From: Oenanthe sinensis
Taxonomy: Eukaryota > Streptophyta > Magnoliopsida > Apiales > Apiaceae
Assembly (NCBI GenBank): GCA_028671895.1
Contig: CM053794.1
Coordinates: forward strand, 20,198,501-20,262,500
Direction of reading: 5' to 3'
DNA: 64,000 nt
Shown: positions 33,591 to 45,858 of the stretch, piece after piece
Numbering within the stretch: position 1 is the stretch's first letter
Layout: the number at the start of each line of letters is the position of its first letter
Notes under the pieces: generated by a model
The model's input: the letters and a program-made list of their open reading frames with translations, nothing else
Database searches by the model: none
What the model was told of the DNA's origin: nothing
Position numbers and translations under genes: made by a program

Positions 33591-34380
33591 TAGCCTGACA
33601 AGGCTACTCTGTATTATTCATGGACCATTTTACAAACATGCATTGCAGTACTATGCGCAATGCATTAAGCATTTCACATTTAGAAAGGAGGGTAAGAGCA
33701 CCGTTTTTATACATTTGTTGTTTCTCAAGTGTGCCTATGTCACTAGAGACAGATATGAAGTGTGCGTAATTGATTTAACTCGAATTAGAATGGAATAATT
33801 TGTAAACTCCAAACGAATGTACATAATTTAGTAACTCTGAACCAGCTGAAATTAAGATGGGAGGCTCAAGTATTTTTAAATGCAGACCAAATAAGTATGG
33901 TTGTATGCTTTCTGTAGCATATATGGATGACTTGTAATGTTCAACACTATGATATTGCAGAATGTAACAAACATGTTGCTTAAGTGATACGGCTATATAT
34001 ATTCAGAGTTCGAAATAGAAATACTAATGGCACTAGATATATGTGTGTGGGGACTGGGGACGGGATAGTTGAAGAGATGGGCTTGATCCTCTTACACTGT
34101 GCTCCCGAGTTCAAATATAGAGAGAAAAGAAAAGAACGAAAGAGAAATTTTTAAAATTTTCCTTTCATGTTGTGCTGAAAGAGAAGATAAATGATTAAGA
34201 AAGATAATTTTTAAAATTTTCTTTACAAAAGTTTCTTCCCCAAAATGGGGTGATTGTGAAAGAAGCTCTCACATAACTTTTTTAAATATTCCCCCTCTAT
34301 CCTTTTTTTTCAAAACTTTCTCTCATATCCTATAAAAAAATTTGGGAGCATGCTACAGAAAATTTCTTAAACAATTTTTA
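33591..34380. other. intergenic sequence, no gene seen
   Basis: Short ORFs only. There is a purine-rich patch near 34120-34200 (agagagaaaag-type) but no recognisable gene. Confidence 0.4.
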
Positions 34381-34433
34381 TTTCTTTTCCCTTCCCTTCT
34401 CTTCCATTCTCTTCTCTTCTCTTCTCTTCTCTA
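34381..34433. repeat. microsatellite-like CTTCT tract
   Basis: A degenerate then regular pyrimidine tract of (cttct/ttctc) units, ending in five near-perfect ttctc copies at about 34405-34432. A simple sequence repeat, useful only as a length-polymorphic marker. Confidence 0.7.
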
Positions 34434-36081
34434 GCACAAATCTCTGGAGCACATTGTTAGTCTCTTACATGAAATGTGTATCATATATCTATACCTTCTC
34501 ATAATACATAAGAAATATCAGTCCAGATATTTATACATAGTATAGTATCTCCAATGTGTTTGATATTTATACATTGTTTCCACAGATATTTGCGATGTTT
34601 TCACAGCATGTATCAGCTTCGAGCACATTAAAAGGCGAATGGCATTTGGCAAGTTGAAGTTCATATATCTATATATATCTGATAATTCAATAATTCTATA
34701 GGACGATATCAAATGTTTAGACTCTAAATCAAGGGAATTAACATGTTTTTACTATAGAAATCCCACAGATTTGCCATTCATCGACAAAGTCTACGACAGA
34801 AATTATTAACCCCTCGAAAATGTATTATATAAATCTCCCAACTGATAATTCTCATAATATCAAATAATTTAGTGTAGTTAATTATTGAGTTAAACCAGTG
34901 GCTGTCATGGGATTTATATTCTTACTGATAATTTCTTACATATATAAGAAAAACTGAGACAGAGCTTCTCCGGTTTCTCTTTAATCTTTATATGCATAAA
35001 GCCATATAGCATATCATGGAACTACTAAATTATTATGAAAATAAAAAGTAACTGGTGCAATATGTACATGAATGAAAGATATTTGTACTAAATTATACCA
35101 AAATTAGATATTTATACATATATTTGACAAATAAGATTTTTATACATTTATATGCTGTGGAGACACGATGACTGCCCATAAACCAGGCACGTTCAGTTTT
35201 TGACATATTCTGAATGTCAGCATCCCTGTGGTTCCCATGCACAATTAGCCTCAGTGTTAAGTTTGGGGCCATCTTTTTTCCTCAAGATTCTAAAAATCCG
35301 TAAAAGACCTACGCGATAGTGAGTGTTCTGGGTAATCAAGCGTCGATTAATTATGAATAAGTTCTGAATGTAATTGGTGGAAATTGTTAAAACAAGGTTC
35401 ACGTCGACTAATCGATCGAGTGAAGAAAATAATGTTTGCACAATGTTAAGTCACCGCGGCCTCACCACAGCATTGACAACTAATTACTGCACTATCTGTT
35501 GAGACTTGAGAGTTCTTGAACGAAAGAGAATAATGCAATGAAAAAGACCAGCTGGGACCATATATTTACTAGTGTATAGCAAAATTACAAGGTGTTATTG
35601 GGGACCATATATAATATGGGAAGTTTAAAGTTGTAATAGGAATTATTGAACATCCTATACAAAAAGCCAACTACACCTTCCTTAAGTCTCCAGAGAGACA
35701 GTGAGAGGATGAAAGATATAGGGGCCCCATAAGTGTCCACAGCTGCTATGGTCTAGTACAAAATCCAAATCTTTAGGCTCCTAACCAATAGGAAAGTAGC
35801 GTTTGTGATTGAGTTCAGAAGTTGAGCCAATCAGAGATTAGATATGAGCACATCCAAATTTCAAAATAGCTCTTCTTTGATTTTTTCTGTTGGAAACCAC
35901 CAAAAGTTGCATGGGCTCGAAACCTCCAGTCTCAGACACCTACCTAGCGTATGGTAAAAGCGCTCCAAGTGGGTCTCGATCTCATTCTACAAATAGCAAT
36001 AATTGTACTAGTGGTGTCTCTTGCATAAGTACTCAAGTCCTCTCTGTTTTTAAATGACATTGCTTATTTAGCCTTTGCATT
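34434..36081 (+). promoter_or_regulatory. intergenic region upstream of the CONSTANS-like gene
   Basis: About 1.6 kb without a gene. Nearer the gene there is a ccaatagg box at about 35786 and a second ccaat at 35828. GT- and A-rich 5'-leader-type sequence runs to the ATG at 36082. No clear TATA box can be fixed. The promoter role is inferred from position. Confidence 0.35.
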
Positions 36082-37686
36082 ATGACAGCTTCAGAATTTA
36101 TTACTAATTTCTCATCAATGAATACTGAGCGGAAAACCGCAAATGCGGTTGGAGGCAAGACTGCGAGAGCTTGCGATAGCTGTTTGCGTAGACGGGCACG
36201 ATGGTACTGTGCTGCAGATGATGCGTTCCTTTGCCAGGCATGTGATTCGTTAGTACATTCTGCTAACCAGTTGGCAAGTCGACATGAAAGGGTTCGACTC
36301 AAAACGGCTTCATTTAAGCAGTCCGAATCGACATCTAATGATGATTTAGTACCAGCTTGGCAGGGGTTCACTCGTAAGGCGAGAACCACCAGACATACCA
36401 AGCCGGGACTAAATTACCATCGTAAAGACAAGGAGAGAATAGTAAACACTTCTTCTCTTGTCCCGAAGATGGGGAGTGAAGAAGCATCGGAGGAGGATGA
36501 GACGGAGGCACAGCTTCTCTATCGCGTTCCAATTTTTGACCCATTTGCTGCAGAACTTTGTAATGTATCCAATGAAGTAGAGACACTACTTGTGGATGAT
36601 TGCAAAGCTGAAGCCATCATTGATCACATTGAGCCAAATGTATTTGTGTCTTCTAACAACGGAAATGAAGGAGCTTGTGACTTGGATCATCTTCCGCTTT
36701 TTCTCCCATCTGAAATGGAGCTTGAGGAGTTTGCTGCTGATGTTGAAACCTTATTGGGAAAAGGGTTCGATGAGGAGTCATGTGGAATTGAGGCACTAGG
36801 GCTTATTGAATGCAAAGCTGAGAATGTTATTGAAAACAATTTTGAAGGAAGTGGAGTAAAACTTGAAGATGAAGAGCAAGCAATCATAACTTCTCATTTC
36901 AATCCTGGACTGGATGAGTCAGCAGAGACGATAGATTGGGACTTTGACTACGATTCACCGACGACTGGTGAAGAGAAAGAGGAGGTAAAGATTGAGGTTG
37001 TAGCACATGCAGAGACGACAAACCACGACACAACGGAAAGGGAAAAGAAAATGTTTTTGAGGCTTAACTATGACGAAGTCATTACTTCTTGGGACAACAA
37101 AGGTTGTCCATGGACATCTGGAATACGGCCGGAGTTTAATCCAGATGATTGCTGGACTGACTTCATGGTACATTATCTTCTCTCTTGTCTAGCACAATTT
37201 CCAATGGTTAAAACATGCATATAAATATGTAATAATCAAATAAGATAATGAACCACATAGTACATATCCTGACTCTCCTGACATATTATGGTACTCTCTC
37301 CAAGTTAAATCAAAATATTCCATATTTTAGTTCTATTTTAATTTGAAGTGACTAGCAAGAATCCAGGTTAAATTTTTATATTTTACATTGTACTACTTGA
37401 GGGTTTAGTGCATTAAAAAGCCTCCCTGTGCAATATATTTCAGGGACTGTATGCTCCAGATACTCATCAGCCTTATAGAGGGGGAGGAGGGCATAATGAT
37501 GGTGGAAGAGAAGCAAGGGTATCAAGGTACAGAGAGAAGAGAAGGACAAGATTGTTTTCGAAAAAAATAAGATACGAAGTCAGAAAGCTGAATGCGGAGA
37601 AAAGGCCACGAATGAAAGGTCGATTTGTAAAGAGGGCATCATTTGCAGGAGGATCTGCAGCTTTACCATTTCAGATAAACAAATAA
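36082..37686 (+). CDS. CONSTANS-like zinc finger protein, one B-box plus CCT (COL16-type)
   Basis: Two exons, 36082-37167 and 37444-37686, with a GT..AG intron of 276 bp, giving 442 residues. The N-terminal B-box at about residues 27-72 has the full Cys/His zinc ligands (ACDSC, YCAADDAFLCQACDSLVH, RHERV). A long acidic middle follows. The C-terminal CCT domain at about 387-427 (RYREKRRTRLFSKKIRYEVR, then NAEKRPRMKGRF) lies wholly in exon 2, the usual split. One B-box with CCT, and the KTARACDSC entry, match the COL6/7/8/16 group. These are nuclear regulators of light, flowering or pigment responses. No disruption is seen; this is the best candidate for a working gene here. Starting at the second Met (residue 13) is possible. 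Confidence 0.92.
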
Positions 37687-38280
37687 TATTAAACAACTCT
37701 ATTGATCACTAGTCTGTGATCAGTGTTTAACTGCCAATTAATCAACCTCCTAGTTTGCTTTTTTTTTTTCTTTTGGCAAAATTGGATGACTTTAGGTAGG
37801 ATATCATATAAATTATGTTTTCTCTCGTTCAAATACGGGATAGGATGAGCTCCAACTTCATTTTATTTTCGTAAAAATTTCATAATAAATTGTACGTAAT
37901 TATAAGTTTAGGATCATTCGTTCCTTCCCCCCTTCTGTTGAGATAATCTCTGTCAATATCAGGTGCAAAATTTAGTATGATTTCACCACCATACACATTT
38001 TATAAACCAAAATATTCATTAGAGGAGATCGAACCCGAGGGACATAGGATTGTACTTGGTAAAGAATGTATGATTCAAACAATATGCATGATTAAATCAT
38101 CAAATAAATCACAATCTATTATCTAAACATAAATTTAATCAAGTGATTATATCCTCAATTTAATCATGTAAACATTCATCGGTTAACTAGTAAGTCTCAA
38201 TCCATCACCATGAAAGAGTAGTAATCTCCCAACATTGCTAATACGCTGTACAAAAGCCACATACCCTCATTTTTCTTGAA
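37687..38280. other. downstream/intergenic sequence, no gene seen
   Basis: Probably includes the 3' untranslated part of the CONSTANS-like gene. AT-rich; no further feature recognised. Confidence 0.4.
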
Positions 38281-40220
38281 AGATAGGAGCATCATACTTG
38301 CAGGATATTGACGAGGCTGTGAGAATCGATAATGAGACTTATCCCGATGACAATATCCTCACAGCCTCATTACAGATTCTCACAGCCTCGTCAATATCCT
38401 GCAAGTTCCATTCACCACAATGAAACTCTAACATGGTGTCGATGCGAGAACGCATAATGCCTTCCAATAACTTACTAACTTACTGCTTAGCATTATTAGC
38501 AACCTTCTCAGAGTTGTCGGCTTTATCGGCCAATTCTTTCATATTCCTTCCACAAGGAGCGTGTTCCAACTCTAATTTGGCCAAAGTCTGAAAATTTTTT
38601 AACATAGGAGGTGCAAGGAAGCAATGTCGTTTGAAGTGCTTAAGAAACAAAAAACAAAAAAAAGAGAAGAGATTGAATGTCAGTTTTTAAAATAGATGAC
38701 GAGAAATTGAGTAAACAGGATAGTGACGAGGAGGTTACATGAAATGTGTGACCGATGGTTTCCGATATCACATCCTCGGCAGGCTTGGAGACATGGCCAT
38801 TGATTGTTTCAGGAAGTAGAAGTGAATTAAGCATAGGTTGTAGTTACCAGGAGCAGCATCAACAGAATATCCTTGAAGAAAAGGCCATTGCCAGTCGCTT
38901 GGAACTCATAATGGTTGGTTTGCAGCCGTGATTGGAGGGAGAGAATGAAGCTTTGCGACTCTCATCTTCTTGGAAAACGGACTAGAAGTAATGGACAGCT
39001 TGCGAGAACTATCACTACCAGATTCACGTCCTTGTTTCATGAAAAAGTTCTTTGCCAGGTCTCTCCAAAGCAGGAAGTACGGGGGGTTTGTACTCTGCGT
39101 AAGGAAAGTAAATAAATGTTTGCAAGATTACAAATAGAAGCACAATGAAGCACAATTTAAATATACCTTGTGCAAATTTCCTTCTAGAATCAAACAGGGC
39201 AGCGGCATTAGGAGAGTTGTCAGTCGAATCAGAAGAAAAGTCCTCATGTGTGAGGTCAACAGTTGTGCCAGCAATGGCTTTTCCTTTATTCTTTGCAGCC
39301 AATGTGCCTCTAGAAGTACAAGATTGTGACTCTGAACCAACCACGTCCTTGCTTGTAACAGACTTTGGTGGCTTGGTAGTGTAAGCATCAATGTCCACAT
39401 TGGCTGATTTACGAATAAAACCCGACCAAGGCAATTTGGCCACAACCTGTCAACTAGGGGAAGACCTTTGATTTTCTCTTCTACCTTCTCAGCAACCTCA
39501 TCATTTCATAGCAGAATCAATGCTACAAGCTGAAAATAACATAGTGACAAGGATAAATCCAATTACCATGTGTGGATAGTCTGATGAAAAGAAGATGACA
39601 ACATACGTGAAGTACATCACGACCAGGCAGGATGTCAATTGCTAAACAAAAGGATACCTCAAAACCGACGGCATAGCAGTGAACTAAATAAGATGTGCAA
39701 TGTGCCCAAGAATGGATATTTGAGTGTCAGAAAAGTAATGCTTACAAATTCAATGAACAAGAATATTCAAGACACGACAGCCATAACAGCCATATGATGT
39801 GACAGAGGAGTTCTTACACACTAGCAGAACGAAAATATAAACTTGTTCAACACAGGCATTACATGTGACCCACATGATCAAAAAATAACATGCAACATCA
39901 AGTGCAAGTATCAAAAGACGAGTACAAACACGGGCGCCAAGCATGAAGCAAGAGAAGAAAAACAAAACAATGAGTAAGGAATTTTGTCTAACACATAGTG
40001 TATCTAGCGACAACTATGCAAATAATAGAAGGAGAATGGCATTACCAGCATTGTTCCACCTCTCGCGGAGAAAAGTACCATCTTCAGCAAGGGATGATTT
40101 CTCGACGAAGAAGAACTCATTCTTCCACCCACGATTGGATCTATGCGAGCTTGTCTTCGTTGACACGGGACGGGACGCTTGTTTTCTGGTCGAGTAGGTT
40201 GGTTGATGTCCACATGGGGG
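38281..40220 (-). pseudogene. degraded gene of the putative gypsy-type transposon protein family
   Basis: Minus-strand pieces in several frames. At about 40155-40040 a frame reads SNRGWKNEFFFVEKSSLAED and continues to LRERWNNA before a GT donor-like site. GWK.xFFFV is the hallmark of the family catalogued as putative gypsy-type transposon (often called transposase-28). Further pieces: 39443-39180 (Ser/Asp-rich, Lys-rich linker), a piece near 39060 (PALERPGKELFHETR), and a helical piece near 38580-38400 (LAKLELEHAPC, KELADKADNSEKVA). Stops lie between pieces, so it is either intron-rich or decayed; decay is more likely. Confidence 0.5.
38296..38406. repeat. perfect 32-bp inverted repeat with 47-bp spacer
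   Basis: 38296-38327 is the exact reverse complement of 38375-38406. The spacer holds a partial third copy of the arm (caatatcctcacagcctcat at 38351-38370). On the minus strand the 38375-38406 arm is part of coding-like sequence (about WNLQDIDEAVRI), so the other arm is a recent inverted copy of it. Transcripts would form a long hairpin. Confidence 0.85.
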
Positions 40221-40658
40221 TGTCCGTTGAAGCTCCAGTTATCATCTTGCCACTAGCCTTCATGCTTTTTTTTGTCATCGATTAAGCAGCTATGAGAAGA
40301 GTTGAGGATGTAGTGAATTAAGTACAAGTGATTTAAAACCCTAACTGATATGAGAATTAAATATAGGGAATTTGGAGAGTTTGGATAAAATACAAAGAGT
40401 AAAGTGATAATTATTGAATTTGTGCATGCAAAATAGGAGTTTAATTGCAAAGATATCTTGCACCAATAAAATTAGGGAAAATTGTTATATTCAAAAAATC
40501 ACAACTCAAATTATTACTGATGACTAGGGGTAATGATGACAGCTAGGTGCTTACTTGTCAAAGTATTGGACGAGTAGGTAATATTTAATTGATAGATATA
40601 TTAATTATTATTAATATATCTTGATATTAAGTATATATCCTAAACTTACGTGGATTAA

Positions 40659-43229
40659 TCTATACTATTTATTAATAAGTAGAATCCTGTCGGATATCAA
40701 ATTTGGTTTTGGTTTCACCACTCAGTCCTATTTATATTTAAATTCTATTTTTACTTATATTTAAACTTTATTTGATTTTAATTTTTTTATATTATCTCAA
40801 TACTTTTTAGTTTACCTTTTTTATCTTTTTTTCAGGTACCAAATTTGATTTTGGTTTCACCCCTCCATCCTATTTATATTTAAATTCTATTTATTCACAA
40901 ATTTTTTATTTATTTTCACCCTAAAATTTTACCTATATTTAAACTCTATTTGATTTCAATTTTTTATATTATCTCAATACTTTTTAGTTTTACTTTTTTA
41001 TTTTTATTTCAATACATTTTAAATTATAATTATTATATGTCTAAATTTTATTTATTTATTTTCACTAAAGTTTTATCTCAATTTAAATTCTATTTGATTT
41101 TAGTTTTTGTCACATTCTACAATTATAATTTAAATTCTATTTGAGTTTAGTTTTTGTGTCATTCTACTATTATATCTTTAAAATTTGCTATTTATTTTCA
41201 TCCTAGAGTTTTATATTTATTTTCACCCTACAATTTTACCTATATTTAAACTCTATTTGATTTTAATTTTTTTATATTATTTCAATACATTGAAGCTTTG
41301 CTTGTTTATTTTTTTTCCAAAATTTGGTTTCACCCCTACCATTCTATTTTTATTTAAATTCTACTTTGGTTTCACCCCTACAATCCTATTTTTATTTAAA
41401 TTCTATTTATTCACATTCTACTATTACAATTCTATTTAAATTTCTCCATTTATTTCCACTTGACAGTTTTATCTCTATTTAAATTCTTTTTTAGGTCAAT
41501 TTTTTATATTATCTAAACACTTCTTAGATTTATTTTTCAGTGAACTTAAAATTTACCACACAAACACGGACTCTATCTCTTTGAATTATAGTTATTAATC
41601 TCCCTATTTATAGTAATTTTTCATTTACCAAAATTTGGTTTCACCCCTCGAATCATATTTCTATTTAAATTTCATCTACACATTATTAATAAGCAAAACC
41701 CATTTTCATGTACTAAATTTAGTTTCACCCCAAAATTTGGTTTTCTTAAATTCTATTTATTCACATTCTGCTATTATATCCCTATTTAAATTTTATTTAT
41801 TTATTTTTACCCTATAGTTTTATTTTTATTTAAATTCTATTTGTTTTCAATTTTTTTATGTTATCCCAATACTTTTTAGATTTATTTTTAATAAAATATT
41901 AATTTATCACGCAACCACAAACTCTATTTCCACTAAATTTTTAATTTCAATGCTCTCGTTTAGTTATAGTTAAAAATCTCCCTATTTATAGTCATTTTTA
42001 TGTACCAAATGTAGCTTCATCCTAAAATTTGATTTCACCCCTCTAATCTTAATTTTATTTAAATTATATTTATTCACATTCTACTATTATATAAATATTT
42101 AAAAAAAATTATTTATTTTCACCATACAGTTTTATCTCTATTTAAATTCTATTTAATTTTAATTTTTTATATTATCTCAATACTTTTTAGAATTTTTTTT
42201 GTAATAAATTAAAATTTACAACACAAACACGAACTCTATTTTCGCTGAATTCAGTGTCCATTATATTTAATAATCTCCTTATTTATAGTAATTTTTATGT
42301 ATCAAATTTAGTTTCGCCACTCTAATCCTATTTCTTTTTAAATTCTCTTTATTTACATTATACTATTATATCCCTATTTAAATTTTTCTATTTATTTTCA
42401 TCATGCATTTTTATCTTTATTTAAATTTTATTTTATTTCAACTTTTTATATTATCTCAATACTTTTTAGATTTATTTTTTAATAAAATTAAAAATTACCA
42501 CCCAAACACAAACTCTATTTTCACTAAATTATTAATTTCAGTGCTCTTTTAGTTATAGCTAATAATCTCCTTATAAGTGAAATGGAAATGGTTAATATAT
42601 AACCTTATATTATGATATTAATCTGTTATACCATCTAAATTTAATTATTTATTATTTTTAACTTATTTAACCATATTAATTAATTTAATATTTTTAATTA
42701 TCTACACATATATGTATATGTATATTTTCAATAGAAAAAATATATAAATACACTAATTTATACTATTTATTAATAGACAAAACTTTTTCAATAAGATATA
42801 ATAATACAAAATTTAATACAAAATTTAATTATTTTTGAACTTTGCTAATTTGTTTTAAATAATTTGTAGATTACAATCAACATATGTAATTTACTAATCA
42901 TTATAAAATTGATTGTAATATATATAATCAATATTAACCACGTATTACAATTGATTTCATCCGATATCAAAAATAATTTGTATATCAATATAATATATTA
43001 ACATATATTTTTTAGTCATATAAATTTATCTTATATATATTAATCATACAAGTGTGAATTCATTAGATTATTACAATGTTAAAAATACAAATAAGGAACT
43101 AATATAAATTTTATTTATTTATTAAAATAATAAAACATAACAAAATTTTATTTTACTAAACAATTTTTTTATTAAAATTTTATTGAGCAATTTTAACTAA
43201 GTCCGTGCTTTGCATGGGTAATGTGCTAG
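40659..43229 (+). mobile_element. candidate non-autonomous Helitron
   Basis: Starts TCTATACTATTT and ends GTGCTAG, inserted between A (40658) and T (43230), as Helitrons require. A hairpin, ccgtgc-ttt-gcatgg, sits at 43203-43217, 8 bases before CTAG. There is no target duplication and no Rep/helicase ORF. The interior is built of diverged copies of a unit including atttaaattctatttg, ttttttatattatctcaatac and ggtttcacccct. The 3' third is shared with 28971-29560. Small plus-strand ORFs inside merely read the repeat. Confidence 0.65.
40680..42560 (+). repeat. diverged tandem repeats inside the Helitron candidate
   Basis: Units of roughly 150-300 bp recur irregularly. Each contains a 'caaatttggtttcaccc' phrase, a 'tatttaaattctatttattcac' phrase and a 'ttatattatctcaatactttttag' phrase. 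Copies are visible near 40700, 40840, 41320, 41370, 41630, 42020 and 42300. Divergence is high, so amplification is old. Confidence 0.6.
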
Positions 43230-44600
43230 TATTAATCTATAATGAAAATATTAATAAAAATAAAAATATTATCTATTCAACAACGGTTCCATGAAAATAG
43301 AAGTTTCACGGGTGAGAATCAAGGGAGAAAGCATTATCTTCAATTTGAACGTTAAAAACAACTCAAAAACGTGGAGGATAAAGCTACTAGGAATCAGGAA
43401 CGTGAGCAGAGGATCCAGGAGCATAAATACAAATTAATTGATGTATTTTTAGATTTCAAGTCATATATACACCCGACGGTACGCAGAGCAGACTCACGAG
43501 TAGGCTGATCTTTGGCTTTCTTGTATTTAAATCATATCGTCTGTAATCACTCTACATTAACATTTTTTGACAGGACACATCTCTCCCGTGATTTTTAACC
43601 TTTCAGAAGGGGTTTTTCGTGTCACCAAAATCGTTTGTGTCTTGTTCTTTGTTTATTAGTCGCCTGATTTATGTTCTTGATTTTTATTTCGTTAAACACA
43701 TTTTTAAACACTTAAACACCATTTTTTTAATTGAAGAACTTAGTCTTTAGCCCCTCAAAATTTCACCAAAACAATGAGCATGTAAGAACCCAAATTAACC
43801 AAGACAAAAACTACGTGATGCTCTCAAATTGGCACGCCAAGGCCCAAGGTACAAAATAGAAGTTACGATGTGAGCAGATTGAAAGAATGGTTATTTCATT
43901 GCGAATGACAAAGGAGTTGTAGTTCAAGCTTGCAAAAGATATTTAAAAAGCTAGACATCTATAATCTACTATATCATTAACAAAAGATAATTAAATGAAG
44001 TAAAACAAACACTAGAATATAAATTTTTTAATTAGTAATCTATGTGCTGTACAAAACCAAAAAAAATCGAAACACAAAATTACGGTTTAATTTGCTCAAG
44101 TGACTAGACAATTGACTGGCATAGGGTGCTCAGTGCTGGTTTCGATCTGCAAAGCACGATGTAGCTTTGCTTATTAGCAAAAAACCGAGTGGAGTCGAGC
44201 TTATCGAGTTCGAATTTCTTACCGAGTAGTTACTAATTGGTAAACTTTACTGTCAACTGTCATGTTATAACTGTAAAGGTTGTAGAAAACTTTAACTTTT
44301 ACAAAATGTTGGGTAAACCCACGTCAGGAAACTAATGGATTATGCTAAAGCTTATCTATCCGCTTGTCACGTTTTATCATAGTTCTTGTGTTTGTGCCTA
44401 GTTTAGGATGGCACAGGATGTGACTAAGCAGAATAACAGTTTAAAATTAAGCAAAAATTATAGTTATCACTACACGTAATTGTATTTAAAGAAAATCCAA
44501 TTTTAGATAGTATTTGTTGTGGAGACTTCAATAATTTTTCACATAAGTATCTTTTTTAGTGTTTATATCTAGTTAATCTCCAATTAGAGTTAGGCAGTCC
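43230..44600. other. intergenic sequence, no gene seen
   Basis: Only short ORFs and no recognised repeat ends. The region precedes the microRNA-like hairpin and may contain its distal promoter. Confidence 0.35.
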
Positions 44601-44625
44601 CTTTTACATATACTTATCCTTGGCT

Positions 44626-44634
44626 TATTTATAC
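44626..44634 (+). promoter_or_regulatory. TATA-like box upstream of the MIR hairpin
   Basis: tatttatac lies about 235 bases before the hairpin, a normal distance for a plant microRNA primary transcript starting near 44660. Inferred from position and sequence only. Confidence 0.35.
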
Positions 44635-44870
44635 AATGCGTATGCTTTTATCTAGACAATGATTTCCCTCGAGATCCCACTTAGCACTCTTGCTAGCTAC
44701 GACAGCAAAAAACAATTAAACAAGACAAGGGGAAAACGATACTTTGGAAGAAGTTTCCTATGCCAGAGATTTGGCTACAAATACGATACGAGAAACAAAA
44801 ATTAAACAGAGATCTTTAGCCATTAATGCATACGTGTGTTCAAGTGTGGGTGTTTCATTGTGTGTGGCTA

Positions 44871-45063
44871 AGGAGCTCCATTCAGACCAATACTGAGGGC
44901 AGGGGAGCGGATAGAGCTGTCATCTCATGCACTTGGTTATGCTTAGTATTTTCTTTGCTATGTAAAGTGGAGATTCTGAAAGTTAAGTTTAGCCAGATGC
45001 ATGAAGTGAGAGCAACTCTCCTTCCGCGTACTTTTCCCGCTTATTGTACTGAAGGGAGCTCAG
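44871..45063 (+). ncRNA. MIR159/319-family precursor hairpin
   Basis: The 3' arm at 45044-45063 reads ttgtactgaagggagctcag, matching miR319 (ttggactgaagggagctccc) at 17 of 20 positions. The 5' arm at 44871-44892 (aggagctccattcagaccaa...) pairs with it through gagctcc/ttcag/caat blocks. Pairing continues inward: 44918-44941 (agagctgtcatctcatgcac) opposes 44996-45019 (atgcatgaagtgagagcaac). The long stem with a second base-paired block towards the loop is the known MIR159/319 architecture. Products of this family silence TCP or MYB mRNAs. Position 4 is U rather than G and the last two bases differ, so it may be diverged or decaying. Small-RNA reads would settle expression. Confidence 0.7.
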
Positions 45064-45530
45064 ATGTCTACAACAATATCAATATTGAATTGTCAGAGAT
45101 GATATATCTAGTATGCAGAAGTGCTACACTACTGCACATTCCCTTATTCATGCCTTGTGCGCGAGAAATATCTATTCCCTTGAGCAATTGTTTCCCTATA
45201 ACATATGTTTCTGTTTCCTAGTTCTGTCTAATGTTTTTATCTGCTTAATTAACTAAATCTTCTCCCTATTTTGATCAGTTTTCAGTGCAACCAGCTTCCA
45301 TGGATGAGATAAAGAATGTTGTTAATACAAAATGACGTAGCCTTTTAAGCAAAGCTAAAAAGACGGTAACTCCAGGGGCGACACATTGTCCGTGTCCGAG
45401 TACACACTTGCTGGAATTACTTCTGAATGTTTATGGTGCGACGAATGTGCTCAGTGTGCAGACTGCAAACTAAAACGATGACAATCTGAGGTTGATATTG
45501 CATGCGTTCGAGTACACACCTAAGAACATC
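45064..45530. other. sequence downstream of the MIR hairpin, no gene seen
   Basis: Probably contains the rest of the primary transcript. The sequence has no long ORF in a convincing frame and no repeat. Confidence 0.35.
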
Positions 45531-45532
45531 TC

Positions 45533-45856
45533 CAATTGGGGTGCTAATTAAAGTTGTCAACATTAACAAATCATCAAAAAAATTAATAAATTATTTTCTC
45601 TTTCTTCAATAATATTTTGGCATTCTTTTTAGAAAATTTTGTCAATTTTTGATACATGTATAATTAATACAATGTTTATGATTTTAATGTGATGTAACAC
45701 AGTTTTACCATTTCGGGAGTGTGCCAAAGAGTGCCAAAAATTGGCAACTTTGGTTGGCACCCCTCTCACTCAAATGGAGTGGCAACAAGAATGATATGCC
45801 ACATCATGTCATGTGGCACTTTGACACTCTTTTTGACGCCTCATTGGAGATGCTCT
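45533..45856. mobile_element. MITE with agaacatctccaat ends
   Basis: The left end reads aagaacatctccaattggggtg; the right end in reverse reads agagcatctccaatgaggcg. The inverted ends enclose about 320 bp with no ORF. A cta trinucleotide lies at each border. The gcatctccaat terminus is common in plant MITEs. Class is uncertain. Confidence 0.55.
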
Positions 45857-45858
45857 AG

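Noticed and set aside
36033..36401. 122-codon minus-strand ORF
   Set aside because: It is antisense to the B-box exon of the CONSTANS-like gene, which has clear domains on the plus strand.
38296..38406. Perfect foldback considered as a microRNA gene
   Set aside because: The arms are exact copies of a coding-like transposon-gene segment and the spacer holds a third copy. A local inverted duplication explains it better than a MIR gene.
40950..41817. Phe/Tyr/Leu-rich plus-strand ORFs
   Set aside because: They only translate the AT-rich tandem repeats of the Helitron candidate.
44826..45221. 131-codon plus-strand ORF
   Set aside because: It runs through the MIR159/319-like hairpin. Its composition (many Cys/Val/Trp from random reading) and lack of domains argue against a protein.
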